From: Cnuella takakiae
GTDB taxonomy: Bacteria; Bacteroidota; Bacteroidia; Chitinophagales; Chitinophagaceae
Assembly: GCF_001953305.1 (NCBI RefSeq)
Contig: NZ_MTFE01000010.1
Coordinates: 178,146-242,145, forward strand
Length of the DNA: 64,000 nucleotides
Reading direction: 5' to 3'
The translations under genes and the position numbers were made by a program. The notes under the pieces are model-generated. The model searched no databases. It saw nothing but the letters and a program-made list of their open reading frames with translations, and was not told where the DNA came from. This document shows positions 8,365 to 18,054 of the stretch, one piece after another. Every line of letters starts with the position of its first letter. Position 1 is the stretch's first letter.

Positions 8365-11220
8365 TTAGAGTTTAATAGTGATTTTCTTCCCTTCATACAC
8401 CTGCTCTTTCGTTGCAGGTGCGGCAAAGTCGAGTGCCTTTGCACCTTTGGGCGTGATGCTGGTGATGCGGAACACCCTTTTGGCAAGCATGCCGGGGTAG
8501 CTGCCCTGCTGTGCGCCGATGGTCAGCGTTCCTTCCTGCTCGTTGTAGGTGAGGGGAATATTGGTGAACAATCCTTTTTCATAATCGTAGGTGGTACCGC
8601 CATCCTCGTAGAGGGTGAAGGCGGCATCCCTGCCCCGGTACACATACAGGTGAATGGTATCGGCAGGTTTCTCGTCGGTGTACTGCAGCTCCGGACCAAA
8701 GGGAACGATGGATCCTTCCTTTACATACAGGGGCATGCGTTCGTAGGGCGCATCGGCGGTGATCTTCTGGCCGCCGGCATACCATTTACCGGTGTAGAGG
8801 TCGTACCAGCCCTGGCCCTTGGGCAGGTACAGCTGGCGCTGGCGCTGCTGGTAGTTGTACACGGGGTTCACCAGCAGGGAAGGCCCAAAGAGGTACTGGT
8901 CGCTGATGTTGAGCACCGCGGTATCTGTTGCAAAGTCCATCACCAGGCCGCGCATGATGGAGGCATCCTTGTGGTAGGCGGCGCCGGCCAGCGAGTACAC
9001 GTAGGGCAACAGGCGGTAACGCAGCTTATTATAATACAGGATGCTCTGGTAGGCCGGGTGGGTTTCGGGCGCAATATTGTAGATCTCGCGGTAGGGAAAC
9101 TGGCCATGGGCACGGAACAGGGGCACGAAGGCACCAAACTGGTACCAGCGGGCATTCAGCTCGCGCCACTCTTCCAGGGCTTTCTCATCGGGCTTTTCAA
9201 AACGGTTCTCCACCACAAAGCCACCGATATCCATGGTCCAGTAAGGCAGTCCCGACATCGAGAAGTTGACACCCGCAGGAATCTGGGCCTTCATATCGTG
9301 CCAGGTGGCGCCGATATCACCACTCCAGATGGCAGCCGCATAGCGCTGCGAACCGGCAAAACCCGAGCGGGTAAGCAGGAACACCCTTTTGTTGGGGTCA
9401 GTGGAACGCTGGCCCTCGTAGATGCCCTTGGCATTTTGCAGGGGGTAGGCGTTCAGGTACTCGGTGGCCGTACCCAAAGCGGTGGGGCGCATTTGCAGCT
9501 TGCGTTTCTCCGGCGATACGTTCGACAGGATATCGGGTTCGCTGGCGTCCATCCACCAGGCATCGATGCCCTTGGTGTAGATCTTTTTGTTGATCAGGTC
9601 CCAGAAGCCTTTGCGGGCATCGGCATTGAAGGCATCATAAAAGGTAGACACATAGCCCTGCCCGATCCAGTCGCGCTGGCGGTCGGCAATGTTTCTTTTA
9701 TACAGCCATCCTTTTTTATCGAACTCCTTGTAAGCAGCAATGCCTTCATAAAACTTGGGCCATACCGAGATCATGATCCGGGTATTGTACTGCTTGTGCA
9801 GGGTGTCGATCATGCCCTTGGGGTCGGGGAAACGGGTTTCGTCGAAATCCTGGCTACCCCAGGCGTCTTCCTTCCAGTAGCTCCAGTCCAGCACGATATT
9901 GTCGAGGGGGATCTTACGCTTCCGGAACTCGGCAACGGTATTGATGATCTCCGCCTGTGTTTTGTAGCGTTCACGGCTCTGCCAGAAGCCCATGGCCCAC
10001 TTGGGCATGATGGGCGCCTTGCCGGTGAGGGTGCGGTAGCCCGCAATCACTTCGTCCATGTTCTGGCCATGTACAAAATAGTAATCTACCTGCTTGCCGG
10101 CCTCCGATGCAAAAGCATAGCTGTTCTCTTCGGCTGCCGACAGGGGTTCCTGCCATTTCAGGGAGATATAGGACTCACTTCCTTCGGGTATCCACTCGAT
10201 GCGTACGGGGATCTTTTCCCCTTTGCGGATGTTTACGGGTACCAGTGCGGGGGCAGGGTTCCAGGCCTTGCGCCAGCGGTCGAGCACCACCTTGCCGTTC
10301 AGGGTCACTTTCAGGCTGCCACCATAGGTAAAGCGGAGCTGGTGCAAGCCAGTGGCGTCGCTGCCGATGCTGCCTTCCCAGGCCACCAGCCCGGTAGCAG
10401 GGGTAAAATTGGCAGGCAGCTGCGCCTTTGAATCGCCCAGGAACTCCATGCTGATGGCGGACTCGGCTTTTTGGAGAACCGCCTCATTCAGGTTGGCCTT
10501 GTTGTTATAATAAGATGCGGTGAGCCAGCCTTCTACACCTTCCTTTGAAAAGATCTTCAGGTCGGAAAGGGGACGCAGGGGGCGCACATCGCCGGCAGTG
10601 GTAAGGGAATAGTTGTCCCACAGGATGCCGTAATTTTTTGAGGAGATCAGGAAGGGAACGGCTACCTCGGTATTGTTCTGGAAGAACTGCACCTGCTGGC
10701 CGCGGTAGTTGAACACGTCGTCCTGGTGCTGGCCCATGCCGTACCAGCCTTCGCCGGGAGCGGCCTGGAAAGCCTGTACCAGTTTATAGGTGCGCTCGCC
10801 CTCGGCAATGGTGGGGATAAAGCTGCGGCCCATGGCACCTTTTTCGGTCACGATCTGCTTGCCGGCATTGTCCCAGAACGATACAGAGCCGGTTTTCAGG
10901 TTCACCAGCGCTTTTACCGTTTTTGTTTTAAGGGTGAGGGCGTCCTTGCCGGGCAGTACGTCCCAGCTCAGGCCGGGCTTTTTTTGGTAAACGGTCACCA
11001 GGCTCTGGAACTTAGGCAGCTCCTTTCCGGGGGCGGCGGTAACGCGGATGATATTATCGGTTACCACTTCCAGCTTCACGGTATTGGTGGTACCGGTGTA
11101 GGCAGGATCGGTATAGATCAGTACCCCGTCGGGGGTTTTTACAAAAGAAGGGGGGTCGGCCTTCGCCTTGTTGAAGGCGATAAAAAGAAAGCAGCACAGG
11201 AGCAAGCTCAGCTTATTCAT
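8365..11220 (-). CDS. GH31 family enzyme with PA14 insert, probable alpha-xylosidase
   Basis: The protein has 951 residues and a signal peptide (MNKLSLLLCCFLFIAF...). After the N-terminal beta-sandwich there is a PA14-like insert at about residues 245-390 (HQLRFTYGGSLKVTLNGKVV, then IRIEW-type strands). The GH31 barrel follows. The catalytic nucleophile Asp is in WWMDASEPD near residue 555 and the acid/base Asp in WSGDIGATW near residue 634. A PA14 insert is known from GH31 alpha-xylosidases of xyloglucan loci (the Cellvibrio and Bacteroides ovatus enzymes), and the length is similar. Alpha-glucosidase activity remains possible. It is the first gene of the operon and transcribed toward susC. 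The 222 bp upstream holds a long inverted repeat and presumably the operon promoter, which could not be placed with confidence. Confidence 0.92.
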   Translation of the reverse strand: MNKLSLLLCCFLFIAFNKAKADPPSFVKTPDGVLIYTDPAYTGTTNTVKLEVVTDNIIRVTAAPGKELPKFQSLVTVYQKKPGLSWDVLPGKDALTLKTKTVKALVNLKTGSVSFWDNAGKQIVTEKGAMGRSFIPTIAEGERTYKLVQAFQAAPGEGWYGMGQHQDDVFNYRGQQVQFFQNNTEVAVPFLISSKNYGILWDNYSLTTAGDVRPLRPLSDLKIFSKEGVEGWLTASYYNNKANLNEAVLQKAESAISMEFLGDSKAQLPANFTPATGLVAWEGSIGSDATGLHQLRFTYGGSLKVTLNGKVVLDRWRKAWNPAPALVPVNIRKGEKIPVRIEWIPEGSESYISLKWQEPLSAAEENSYAFASEAGKQVDYYFVHGQNMDEVIAGYRTLTGKAPIMPKWAMGFWQSRERYKTQAEIINTVAEFRKRKIPLDNIVLDWSYWKEDAWGSQDFDETRFPDPKGMIDTLHKQYNTRIMISVWPKFYEGIAAYKEFDKKGWLYKRNIADRQRDWIGQGYVSTFYDAFNADARKGFWDLINKKIYTKGIDAWWMDASEPDILSNVSPEKRKLQMRPTALGTATEYLNAYPLQNAKGIYEGQRSTDPNKRVFLLTRSGFAGSQRYAAAIWSGDIGATWHDMKAQIPAGVNFSMSGLPYWTMDIGGFVVENRFEKPDEKALEEWRELNARWYQFGAFVPLFRAHGQFPYREIYNIAPETHPAYQSILYYNKLRYRLLPYVYSLAGAAYHKDASIMRGLVMDFATDTAVLNISDQYLFGPSLLVNPVYNYQQRQRQLYLPKGQGWYDLYTGKWYAGGQKITADAPYERMPLYVKEGSIVPFGPELQYTDEKPADTIHLYVYRGRDAAFTLYEDGGTTYDYEKGLFTNIPLTYNEQEGTLTIGAQQGSYPGMLAKRVFRITSITPKGAKALDFAAPATKEQVYEGKKITIKL

Positions 11221-11352
11221 ACAGCAAGATTTCGCAAAAGGGTGTTTGTAAATGCCCGGTAAAACTATGCTTGCTGCGCTCCCGCAAGGGTATCCGAATG
11301 TTTCCGATTAGGTATTCATTTGATTCCGGCTATTGATTATCAAATTGTTACG

Positions 11353-11439
11353 TTTTGAACCACGGAGCCACTGCGGCACAGAGGTACACGGAGTGATACG
11401 CTGTGAACCTCCGTGTCATTGTGCCTCCGTGGTTCAAAA
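11353..11439. repeat. Long inverted repeat of the CCACGGAG type after the regulator gene
   Basis: Arms beginning TTTTGAACCACGGAG at 11353 and ending CTCCGTGGTTCAAAA at 11439 surround a short loop. The arms are imperfect, with shared stretches such as GGCACAGAGGTACACGG against CCGTGTCATTGTGCC. It sits directly behind the stop codon of the hybrid regulator and upstream of the GH31 gene. It may act as terminator for the regulator. Related half-copies lie near 22998-23030 and 35627-35665. Confidence 0.7.
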
Positions 11440-11442
11440 ACC

Positions 11443-14400
11443 TCAGGATGCCGGGGTTTTCTGTGTGCCGGGATACTGCGAGGGCAGCACTTTGAACTCC
11501 TCCTTGAAGTATTTCGAAAAATTCTTGGGGTTGTTGAAGCCCACCTGGTAGGCTACCTCCGAAACGGTGAGGCCGCTCTTTTCCAGCAGCTGGGCGGCCC
11601 GCTTCATCCGGATGGAGCGGATGAACTCGAGCGGCGCCCGGCCGGTGAGCGAAACGATTTTCTTGTACAGGGCTGCCCGGCTCAGGTGCATCTCGCGGCC
11701 TAGGTCCTCCACCGAAAAGTCGGGGTCCTGGATGTTTTGTTCCACCACTTCCAGGGCCTGCTTGATGAACTGCTCGTCCAGTGGCGTCACGGTGATTTCG
11801 CTGGGGTTTACTTCGATCTGCTTCTGGAACTTTTTCTGGAGCAGCTGCTGCTGGGCCAGCAGGTTGCGGATCCGGGAGGCCAGGATCTCGAACGTAAAAG
11901 GCTTGGTGATATAGTCGTTCACGCCGATGGTAAAGCCCTCCACCTGTTTTTCCTCGCTGCCCATGGCCGTCAGCAGGATCACCGGGATGTGGGCCGTCAG
12001 CGTGTCGGACTTGATCTTCCGCGCCAGCTCGATCCCATCCACCAGGGGCATCATGATATCGGAAACCACCAGGTCGGGGTCCACTTTTTTCAGCCGCTCC
12101 CAGGCTTCCCTTCCGTTTACCGCCTCTTCCACGTGGTACAAACCTTTCAGGTTGTCCTTCAGGTAAAAGCGCAGGTCCTCGTTGTCCTCCACCAGCAGGA
12201 TGGTCTTCTTACGGTTCCGCCCGGTTTCGGGCTCTTCCCCGGTCTCCCCGGACGGCAGTTCTTCCCCTGCTCCTGCCGCTGTAGCGGGCGTGGAAATCTT
12301 GTAGGCCGGTATCTGCACGGTAAAGCAGGTGCCCTTGTCAGGCTCGCTGTCAACAGTTATGATGCCGTTGTGGAGCCTTACAAACTCCTGGGTGATGGCC
12401 AGCCCGATACCGGTACCCTGGTTTACCATGCTTTCCGGCACCTCGTTCTGGAAAAAGCGCTCAAATATCCGTTCGTGCTTGTCGGCAGGGATGCCGATGC
12501 CCGTGTCCTTTACCTGGAGGGTCAGGGTTCCGCGTTCTTCCTCCCCTGCCTGGTACATCAGGTGCACAGCAACTTTTCCGCCATCGGGTGTGTATTTGAA
12601 TGCATTGGAAATCAGGTTAAACAGAATCTTCTCAATCTTGTCCTTGTCAAAATAGATCTCCAGTTCCGGCACATTGGTATGGAAAGAAAGCCCGATGGCC
12701 TTCTTTTCGGAGATATCGGAAAAGGATTGGGTGATGTCGCGGGCAAACTGTACCATATCGCCGATGGCCGGGTAAAGCCGGATCTCCTGCACTTCCATTT
12801 TCCGGAAATCGAGGAGCTGGTTCACCAGGTTCAACAGGCGTTTGGCATTGCGGTGTACCAGGTTCAACTGCTTTTGCTGCTCGGGGTCGCTGGTCTGCCT
12901 GATGATCCGGTCAAGTGGCGAAAGGATCAGGCTCAGCGGGGTGCGGAACTCGTGGCTGACGTTGGTAAAGAACCTGGTTTTCAGTTGGTCCAGCTCCTGC
13001 ACCCTTTCGGCTTCGCGGCGCTGCTGCAGCAGGGTAAAGCGCATATGTGCCCGGTCGAGGGTAATGCGGCGGCCCAGGTACAACAGGCCTGCCACCAACA
13101 CCATATATAAGGTATAAGCCAGCGGGGTGCGCCAGAAAGGCGGGGCAATATAAATGGCAAGGGTCTGCTCCGGGCTCCACACCCCCCTGCTGTTCAGCAC
13201 TTTTACCCGGAAGGTATAATGGCCGGGGTCGAGGTTGGTATAGGTAATACGGCGCTGGCTGCCGTCGGTATACAACCAGTCGTCGTTGAAATCCTGGAGC
13301 CGGTAGGCATACCGTTCGCGGCTTGCCTGCGAAAAGATGAGCGAGGCAAACTCGATGGAAAAGACATTCTCACTATGCTTCAGGCGGAGCTCGCGGGTTT
13401 CGGGCAACGACTGGCCCAGCAGCACCCTTCCGTTGACGGTATCGCCCACTGCCACATCCTGGTTGAAGATCTGCAGCCCGGTAAATACTACCGGCCTGAG
13501 GGGCAGGGGCGGAACGGTGCGGGCAGGGTCGATGATATTGAACCCACCGGGGCCACCAAAAACCAGCTCGCCGCTTTTGAGCCGAAGCGCCGCATTTTCG
13601 TTGAACTCCCTTCCCTGCAGGTTGTTGGCCTCGTTGTACTGTACCACCGAGAAGGAAGTGCGCCCGCCCTGTTCGCTGGGTACCAGGCTGCACAGCCCAT
13701 TGGGCGTGGCAACCCACAAATGCTGGCGGCTGTCTTCCAGTATGTTGAGGATGGCATTGTCGGGCAGCCCCTGGGCGGTGGTAAAGATTTCAAACCGGCG
13801 GCCTTTTTCGTTCCATAGGTTGAGCCCCTCGCGGGTGCCTACCCAGATGCGCCCTTTGCTGTCTTCGAGCAGGGAAATGACATTGTTATTGCTCAGGCTG
13901 TTGCGGTCGGCGGTCTGCACATAGTGCACCGGGCGGGTACTGCCTTTTGGGAAAACGGTGATCCCGTTGGCGGTGCCGATCCAAAGGTTGCCCTTTCGGT
14001 CCTGGAGCAGTGCTGCAATATAGTTGGACTGCAGGGGGCTGGGCTGCCCGCCGCGGTAGCGGAAATGCGCAAAGCGGCCGGTCTGCCGGTCCATCAGGTC
14101 GAGGCCGCCGTCGAGGGTGCCTACCCAGAAACGGCCATCCCGGTCCTCGAAAATCTCCCATACGCGGTCGTCGGAAAGGCTGGCAGGATCGGCCTCGCTG
14201 TGCCGGTAGTGCGTAAACCGCTGCCCGTTGAAGCTGCTCAGCCCGCCAAAATAGCTGCCGATCCAGAGCTTGTCCTCCCGGTCGATAAAAAGGCTGACGA
14301 TCACGTTATTGCTGATGCTGTTGGGGTTGGACGGATCATGCAGGTACTGGGTAAAGGTGTTGGCCTTCCGGTCGAAATAGACCAGGCCGCCGCCATTCGT

Positions 14401-15555
14401 ACCGATCCAGAGATTGCCTTTCAGGTCCTCCACAAAGCGGTTCACATCATCGTAGGGAAGGCTGCCCGGCTGCCGGTCGCGGTGGTGGTAATGGGCAAAT
14501 TTTACCGTACTGCCGTTCCAATAGTTGAGCCCCTGCTTGAAGGTGCCGATCCAAACATTACCCCTTGTGTCCCTGTACAGGGTAGTGATACTGTTCTGGC
14601 TCAGGCTTCTTGGATCCTGCGGATCGTTGGTCAGGTGCTGGATGGCATAGCCCTTCTTTTTATCCACCAGGTTGATGCCCCCATGGTCGGTAGCTACCCA
14701 TACCAGGCCGCTACCGTCCTGGATCACCTCGGTGATGAGGTTGGCATTGAGCCTTGCGGGCCGGGAAGCTTCATCCAGCTGGTCTACCGTATTGCTCTTG
14801 GTTTTTACTATGAACAGTCCCCGGGGGGTGTTGGCCGTCCACAGCCAGAGGTCGTCGTCGCTGTCGGCATACAGCCGGTAGCTGTACCGGCCGCCCCCCA
14901 GCCTGCGGAGCGCATCGAGGGAGCGCACCACCTTTCCCGAGCGGATGTCCACCTGTTGCAGCAGGCCGTCTTCGTACACCAGCCAGATACTGCCCCGGGC
15001 ACCTTCGCGGAAACCCGTGATCCTGCTGGCCGGCGCCCCGGCCCCATGCCGACGGAACAACTGCGCTTTCCCACCTCTGGCTTCGTAGGTATACAACCCC
15101 GCGTTCTGGTAGAGGAACCAATAACGGCCTTCGCTGCCCTTCACACTCCCCAGCAAAGTATCGGCGGGCAGGCCCATGGCCTGGTTGTAAGCGGCTGCCT
15201 TGCCGAACTTATCAGTGCGGGCATCATATATACAGGGTACATCGCGGGAGGCGACCCATATTTTGCCATCCGGCAACTCGTAAAGCGCATTGATGTCATT
15301 ATTCACCAGCGAGGTGGTATCCCCCCGCTTGTTGCGGTACACCTTGCTGGTATAGCCATCGTACCGGTTCAGTCCCGACATGGTGCCCACCCATACAAAA
15401 CCCCGGGCATCGCGCAGCACGGCATTCACCTGGTTGTGCGACAAGCCATTATAGATATCCAGCCGGGAAAAGCGGTACTGGCCCTGCTGGGCCCAAAGCG
15501 GGTTGGAAAGGCATTGGAGCAATACCACAGCCAGTACGCCGGCAAGCCGCACCAT
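11443..15555 (-). CDS. Hybrid two-component system sensor kinase / AraC-type response regulator
   Basis: From ATG 15555 the product has 1370 residues. It has a signal peptide (MVRLAGVLAVVLLQCLSNPLWAQ, split by cleavage), then periplasmic seven-to-eight-stranded propeller repeats (many GL.WIGT.GGL-type motifs) to about residue 720. A Y_Y_Y domain, one membrane segment near residue 820, a HisKA domain (His in NVSHEFRTPLS, about 869), a HATPase domain, a receiver domain (phospho-Asp in LVVSDIMMP, about 1166) and an AraC helix-turn-helix at the C-terminus follow. Such proteins sense an oligosaccharide in the periplasm and activate the adjacent utilization operon. An upstream ATG at 15786 would extend it by 77 residues without a signal peptide at the front. 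The start at 15555 is preferred because it begins the signal sequence and a TAnnTTTG element lies between the two. Confidence 0.95.
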   Translation of the reverse strand: MVRLAGVLAVVLLQCLSNPLWAQQGQYRFSRLDIYNGLSHNQVNAVLRDARGFVWVGTMSGLNRYDGYTSKVYRNKRGDTTSLVNNDINALYELPDGKIWVASRDVPCIYDARTDKFGKAAAYNQAMGLPADTLLGSVKGSEGRYWFLYQNAGLYTYEARGGKAQLFRRHGAGAPASRITGFREGARGSIWLVYEDGLLQQVDIRSGKVVRSLDALRRLGGGRYSYRLYADSDDDLWLWTANTPRGLFIVKTKSNTVDQLDEASRPARLNANLITEVIQDGSGLVWVATDHGGINLVDKKKGYAIQHLTNDPQDPRSLSQNSITTLYRDTRGNVWIGTFKQGLNYWNGSTVKFAHYHHRDRQPGSLPYDDVNRFVEDLKGNLWIGTNGGGLVYFDRKANTFTQYLHDPSNPNSISNNVIVSLFIDREDKLWIGSYFGGLSSFNGQRFTHYRHSEADPASLSDDRVWEIFEDRDGRFWVGTLDGGLDLMDRQTGRFAHFRYRGGQPSPLQSNYIAALLQDRKGNLWIGTANGITVFPKGSTRPVHYVQTADRNSLSNNNVISLLEDSKGRIWVGTREGLNLWNEKGRRFEIFTTAQGLPDNAILNILEDSRQHLWVATPNGLCSLVPSEQGGRTSFSVVQYNEANNLQGREFNENAALRLKSGELVFGGPGGFNIIDPARTVPPLPLRPVVFTGLQIFNQDVAVGDTVNGRVLLGQSLPETRELRLKHSENVFSIEFASLIFSQASRERYAYRLQDFNDDWLYTDGSQRRITYTNLDPGHYTFRVKVLNSRGVWSPEQTLAIYIAPPFWRTPLAYTLYMVLVAGLLYLGRRITLDRAHMRFTLLQQRREAERVQELDQLKTRFFTNVSHEFRTPLSLILSPLDRIIRQTSDPEQQKQLNLVHRNAKRLLNLVNQLLDFRKMEVQEIRLYPAIGDMVQFARDITQSFSDISEKKAIGLSFHTNVPELEIYFDKDKIEKILFNLISNAFKYTPDGGKVAVHLMYQAGEEERGTLTLQVKDTGIGIPADKHERIFERFFQNEVPESMVNQGTGIGLAITQEFVRLHNGIITVDSEPDKGTCFTVQIPAYKISTPATAAGAGEELPSGETGEEPETGRNRKKTILLVEDNEDLRFYLKDNLKGLYHVEEAVNGREAWERLKKVDPDLVVSDIMMPLVDGIELARKIKSDTLTAHIPVILLTAMGSEEKQVEGFTIGVNDYITKPFTFEILASRIRNLLAQQQLLQKKFQKQIEVNPSEITVTPLDEQFIKQALEVVEQNIQDPDFSVEDLGREMHLSRAALYKKIVSLTGRAPLEFIRSIRMKRAAQLLEKSGLTVSEVAYQVGFNNPKNFSKYFKEEFKVLPSQYPGTQKTPAS

Positions 15556-15949
15556 GCCCCGGCCAAAAGCAGTTCCGGGTTGCGGCCTGGTGGTTGGTTG
15601 GGAACAGTGAAAGCGGTCGGAAAAGAAAAGGGAAAGATTAAACGTTTCGATGGTGTTTTGTCTGGTTGTAAAGGTTAGCGTCTGGTTGTTAAAGCTATCA
15701 AGTTTATGCAAGGCATAAACGGACCGCAACAAAGTTACAGGTACTCTTGTGATAACTTTATCAATGCCGCCCATCAGGCCGGGCACCGGCAGTTTTAAAA
15801 AAGCTGCGCCCCTTGTTCCGGAACCTATCCGGCATACTTACAAGGGCGGAACCCCTGCCCTGATCGCCGGCGTTTAAAATGCCGCCGTCATTTTCTATAG
15901 TAAAAGAAAACACTTACCCTTTTCTACAACAGCCCATGGGCATTTCTCC
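15556..15949. promoter_or_regulatory. Divergent control region between the hybrid regulator and the PAS kinase
   Basis: The 394 bp between the two oppositely transcribed sensor genes holds no other convincing gene. On the minus strand, TAACTTTG (15737 to 15730) matches the Bacteroidota -7 consensus TAnnTTTG exactly. It would give the regulator a leader of roughly 170 nt. A clear TTTG -33 partner at the usual spacing was not seen, so this is a half-supported promoter. A short inverted repeat (CGGAACC...GGCGGAACCCC region, about 15818-15870) lies in the middle. No plus-strand promoter was placed. Confidence 0.4.
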
Positions 15950-17917
15950 TTGTGTAGCTTAAACAAGTGCTATTTTACGTTTAAGGATGAGCCTGTTTTA
16001 AGTAGTTTTGCTACTACAAATCCAAATTCCTATACCGTGAATAATGTAGCCTGCACCGAAGTTGAGGCCCTTCAAATTCCCAGGTCCTTTTCCACCCCAT
16101 TGCCGGCAAGGCAGCTCCCTGCCCCTGCAGGCTACACGGGCAAAGATCTTGTTGCCCCTGTACAGGGGAATGGTAGCAGCATTCCAGGAATTGCAGATCA
16201 GCTGCTCGACCGCGTTACCGATATGATCATCGCCACCGATGAACACTGGCGTATCACCTATATAAACGCCCAGGCGGCCCGTACCCTGCGCATCGGGCAG
16301 CAAGAATATATGGGCAGGCTTTTCTGGGAGTGCTTTCCCCGCCTCCTGAATACCGAGATAGAAACCTATTACCGGAACGCCATGCAAACCGGTGAAGCCA
16401 TCCATTTCGACGTATTTTTTGAGCCCATGAGTAAATGGTTCGGCATCAATGCCTACCCATCTGCCACCGGTCTTTCCATCTTTTTCCGCGACATCAGCAG
16501 CAGGTACCATACCGAGGCGGAGCTACGCAGCTCGAACGAGCGTTTGAAGCTGGCGGCAAAAAGCGATGCCATTTACGACTGGAATATCAATACCAATGAA
16601 CTGCACTGGGATGAGGGCCTGAAAAACCTGTTTGGGTATGACGCCAACCAGTTTTGCCTGAAAATCTGGGAGGCCGCCATCCATCCAAACGAAAGGAACA
16701 AGATTGTAGCGGAACTGTATAAGGCCTTACACGACCCGCAATGCAGCTTCTGGAAGATGGACTACCGCCTGAGGTGCACCAACGGCACTTACTGTTTTGT
16801 GTTTGAAAAAGGCCATATCCTGAGAAACAGCAAAGGCAAGGCCATCAGGATGGTGGGGGTGATCCAGGATATCAGCGACCGGAAAAAAACAGAAGAAGAG
16901 CTGCTAAGGCTGTCCCTTGTGGCACAGCAAACCAATAATATCGTAGCCATCACCGCCCCCGATGGTACGATCATGTGGGTGAATGATGCTTTTGTACGCA
17001 TTACCGGTTATACCGTTGCGGAAGCCGTGGGCAGGAAAAGCGCCGAAGTATTTGATGGTCCTGAAACCGACCCCGAAACCATCCGGCTGGTACAGGAAAA
17101 ATTCCGGAACAAGGAAGCCTTCCAATTACAGGTGCTCAATTATAAAAAGAACGGGCAAACCTACTGGTCCGAACTTTCCTGCCAACCCGTGTTTGACGCA
17201 CATGGCGAACTGCTCCATTTCTTTTCCATTGCCACCGACATTACGGAAAAGAAAAAGTTGCAACAGGTACTGGAACAGGAAAAAAGAAAAAGACAGCAGA
17301 TGATCACGGCTGCGGCCATCAAGATACAGGAGCGCGAAAGAACACAGGTAGGGCTGGAGCTCCACGACAATGTAAACCAGATCCTCACCACGGTAAAATT
17401 GTATACCGAGCTGTGCAGGGACGGGCTTTGCGATGTGGATACCACCCTCACCAAATCATCCCAGCTGCTTCAGGCCTGTATCGACGAGGTGCGGGCACTG
17501 TCCAAAAGATTGTCCGGCCCTACCCTGGGCAAGGTAAAACTGTACGACAGTGTAGTAGAACTGGTAGCATCCATCCACAGCAGCAGCCGGCTGACCATCA
17601 ACCTCCATGCCTGCGCCATTGCCCACCTTATTGTAAACCAGGAGATCCACCTGGGTGTTTACCGCATCCTTCAGGAGCAATTCACCAATATCATCAAGCA
17701 TGCGGCGGCCACTACCGCCGATATTGTCTTTAGCATTGAAGACAATCATTTGTGCTTTACCATCAAAGACGATGGTAAGGGTTTCGATATACATGCCAAA
17801 AGACCGGGCATTGGGCTGACCAATATGCAAACCCGCGCCGAGAGCCTGCAGGGCAACCTTTTCATCAACAGCACCCCGGGCAGGGGATGCACCATGCTGG
17901 TGGAGCTGCCCCTTTAA
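15950..17917 (+). CDS. Triple-PAS histidine kinase of the NarX/DesK (HisKA_3) type
   Basis: The product has up to 655 residues and no membrane segment, so it is probably cytosolic. Three PAS domains lie at about residues 85-185, 195-310 and 320-430; the last two end in DISDRKK and DITEKKK PAC-like motifs. A coiled segment leads to a HisKA_3 domain with the phosphoacceptor His in GLELHDNVNQ, and then a HATPase_c domain with DDGKGFD and RPGIGLTNM. The start is uncertain. The longest frame begins at TTG 15950, GTG at 16037 is an alternative, and the first in-frame ATG is inside PAS1. HisKA_3 kinases normally pair with LuxR/NarL response regulators, but none is nearby. The ligands of the PAS domains are unknown. 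Confidence 0.9.
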   Translation: MCSLNKCYFTFKDEPVLSSFATTNPNSYTVNNVACTEVEALQIPRSFSTPLPARQLPAPAGYTGKDLVAPVQGNGSSIPGIADQLLDRVTDMIIATDEHWRITYINAQAARTLRIGQQEYMGRLFWECFPRLLNTEIETYYRNAMQTGEAIHFDVFFEPMSKWFGINAYPSATGLSIFFRDISSRYHTEAELRSSNERLKLAAKSDAIYDWNINTNELHWDEGLKNLFGYDANQFCLKIWEAAIHPNERNKIVAELYKALHDPQCSFWKMDYRLRCTNGTYCFVFEKGHILRNSKGKAIRMVGVIQDISDRKKTEEELLRLSLVAQQTNNIVAITAPDGTIMWVNDAFVRITGYTVAEAVGRKSAEVFDGPETDPETIRLVQEKFRNKEAFQLQVLNYKKNGQTYWSELSCQPVFDAHGELLHFFSIATDITEKKKLQQVLEQEKRKRQQMITAAAIKIQERERTQVGLELHDNVNQILTTVKLYTELCRDGLCDVDTTLTKSSQLLQACIDEVRALSKRLSGPTLGKVKLYDSVVELVASIHSSSRLTINLHACAIAHLIVNQEIHLGVYRILQEQFTNIIKHAAATTADIVFSIEDNHLCFTIKDDGKGFDIHAKRPGIGLTNMQTRAESLQGNLFINSTPGRGCTMLVELPL

Positions 17918-18054
17918 CCCTGCCACCGGGCAATAGGTACGGGTGCGGGCACGTTCGTTGCATAGGGTTGGTGCACTGCTCCGTAAGCGCCCGCAACCAA
18001 GGAGGCTGAAGCCAGCCATGCGCTTTACGGAACCCCGTCCCGGAAAACCCAGGC

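Noticed and set aside
8650-10431. 593-codon plus-strand frame opposite the GH31 gene
   Set aside because: The GH31 gene on the other strand has all catalytic motifs. The plus-strand translation has no recognisable domain and is a shadow of GC-rich codons.
13924-15678. 584-codon plus-strand frame opposite the hybrid regulator
   Set aside because: It is antisense to well-defined propeller repeats and has no family features of its own.
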